Assembly: GCA_025454185.1 (NCBI GenBank) | Contig: JALOOY010000227.1 | Coordinates: 1 to 5,271, forward strand | Reading direction: 5' to 3' | Source of the DNA: Thermodesulfobacteriota bacterium | Lineage (GTDB): Bacteria; Desulfobacterota; RBG-13-43-22 | DNA length: 5,271 bases | Part shown: one piece after another, positions 5,134 through 5,271 of the stretch | Position numbering within the stretch: position 1 is the first letter of the stretch | Layout of the letters: the number at the start of each line of letters is the position of its first letter | The notes under the pieces: model-generated | Told to the model about the DNA's origin: nothing | Database searches by the model: none | What the model saw: only the letters and a program-made list of their open reading frames with translations | Program-made: the position numbers and the translations under genes

Positions 5134-5271
5134 TTAGTAGTGCGGTTCGTCCCGCTCCTTCCTCTCGGCCACCACCAGCCACCCGTCCCAGTTGCCCACC
5201 GGCAGTGTCGTGAGCTTCACGGACCTCTTGCCGCCCTCTTTCTCCATCAGGATGCCCACCTTGGACCAGCG
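5134..5271 (-). CDS. Hypothetical protein, C-terminal 45 residues only
   Basis: The minus-strand frame is open from the window edge to TAA at 5136-5134. It encodes RWSKVGILMEKEGG, then KRSVKLTTLPVGNWDGWLVV, and ends AERKERDEPHY. Codons are GC-rich like alaS and alr and unlike the neighbouring cassette, which supports a real host gene. The pattern (W-[ST]-x-[IV]-G, then acidic/glycine turn, then KL-x-x-LP) resembles small beta-rich hypothetical proteins, but I cannot name the family. Its stop lies three bases before the ATG at 5130, so the four-helix-bundle frame could be read from the same transcript. The start and most of the gene are outside the window. Confidence 0.6.
   Translation of the reverse strand, partial: RWSKVGILMEKEGGKRSVKLTTLPVGNWDGWLVVAERKERDEPHY

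Overview
This window carries ordinary GC-rich bacterial housekeeping and cell-wall genes, interrupted by short AT-richer repetitive DNA. It suggests a Gram-negative environmental bacterium. The pairing of an S23/IVP-type four-helix-bundle gene with stop-free heptanucleotide arrays (GAACATC and GGAAGAT types, read as NIEHRTS and MEDGRWK peptides) is something I associate from memory with Desulfobacterota and similar environmental genomes. That assignment is a low-confidence inference; no RNA gene or other taxonomic marker is present.

Layout: 1-2249 (+) is the 3' six-sevenths of alaS, complete from the class II catalytic core through the editing and C-Ala domains and cut only by the window edge. 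2250-2380 is a short gene-free stretch. It and the adjoining end of the next gene hold purine-rich GGAAGAT-type heptamers on the + strand and the same repeat twice in the opposite orientation. 2381-3514 (-) encodes an exported, lysine-rich, class A beta-lactamase-fold serine hydrolase whose last residues are written by the repeat. A 42-bp divergent region (3515-3556) separates it from alr (3557-4810, +), alanine racemase. The alr reading frame runs straight into a GAACATC array at 4661, exactly where the conserved C-terminal end of the enzyme should be. It then terminates inside the antisense of an S23-like four-helix-bundle gene (4708-5073, -). That small gene is bracketed by inverted GAACATC arrays (4661-4684 and 5091-5128) and is visibly AT-richer than its surroundings. 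The last 138 bases are the GC-rich 3' end of an unrecognised minus-strand gene.

How the genes fit together: alr makes D-alanine for peptidoglycan, and the divergent hydrolase has the SxxK/SDN/KTG triad of penicillin-interacting enzymes, so these two share a cell-wall theme. AlaRS uses L-alanine for translation. The sequence shows no operon linking all three.

The most interesting object is the roughly 470-bp unit at 4661-5128: a one-gene, IVP-like cassette with heptamer inverted ends that appears to have replaced the 3' terminus of alr. A second, different heptamer family sits at the 3' end of the hydrolase gene. Both families are open in all six frames, so they can be appended to genes without creating a stop codon.
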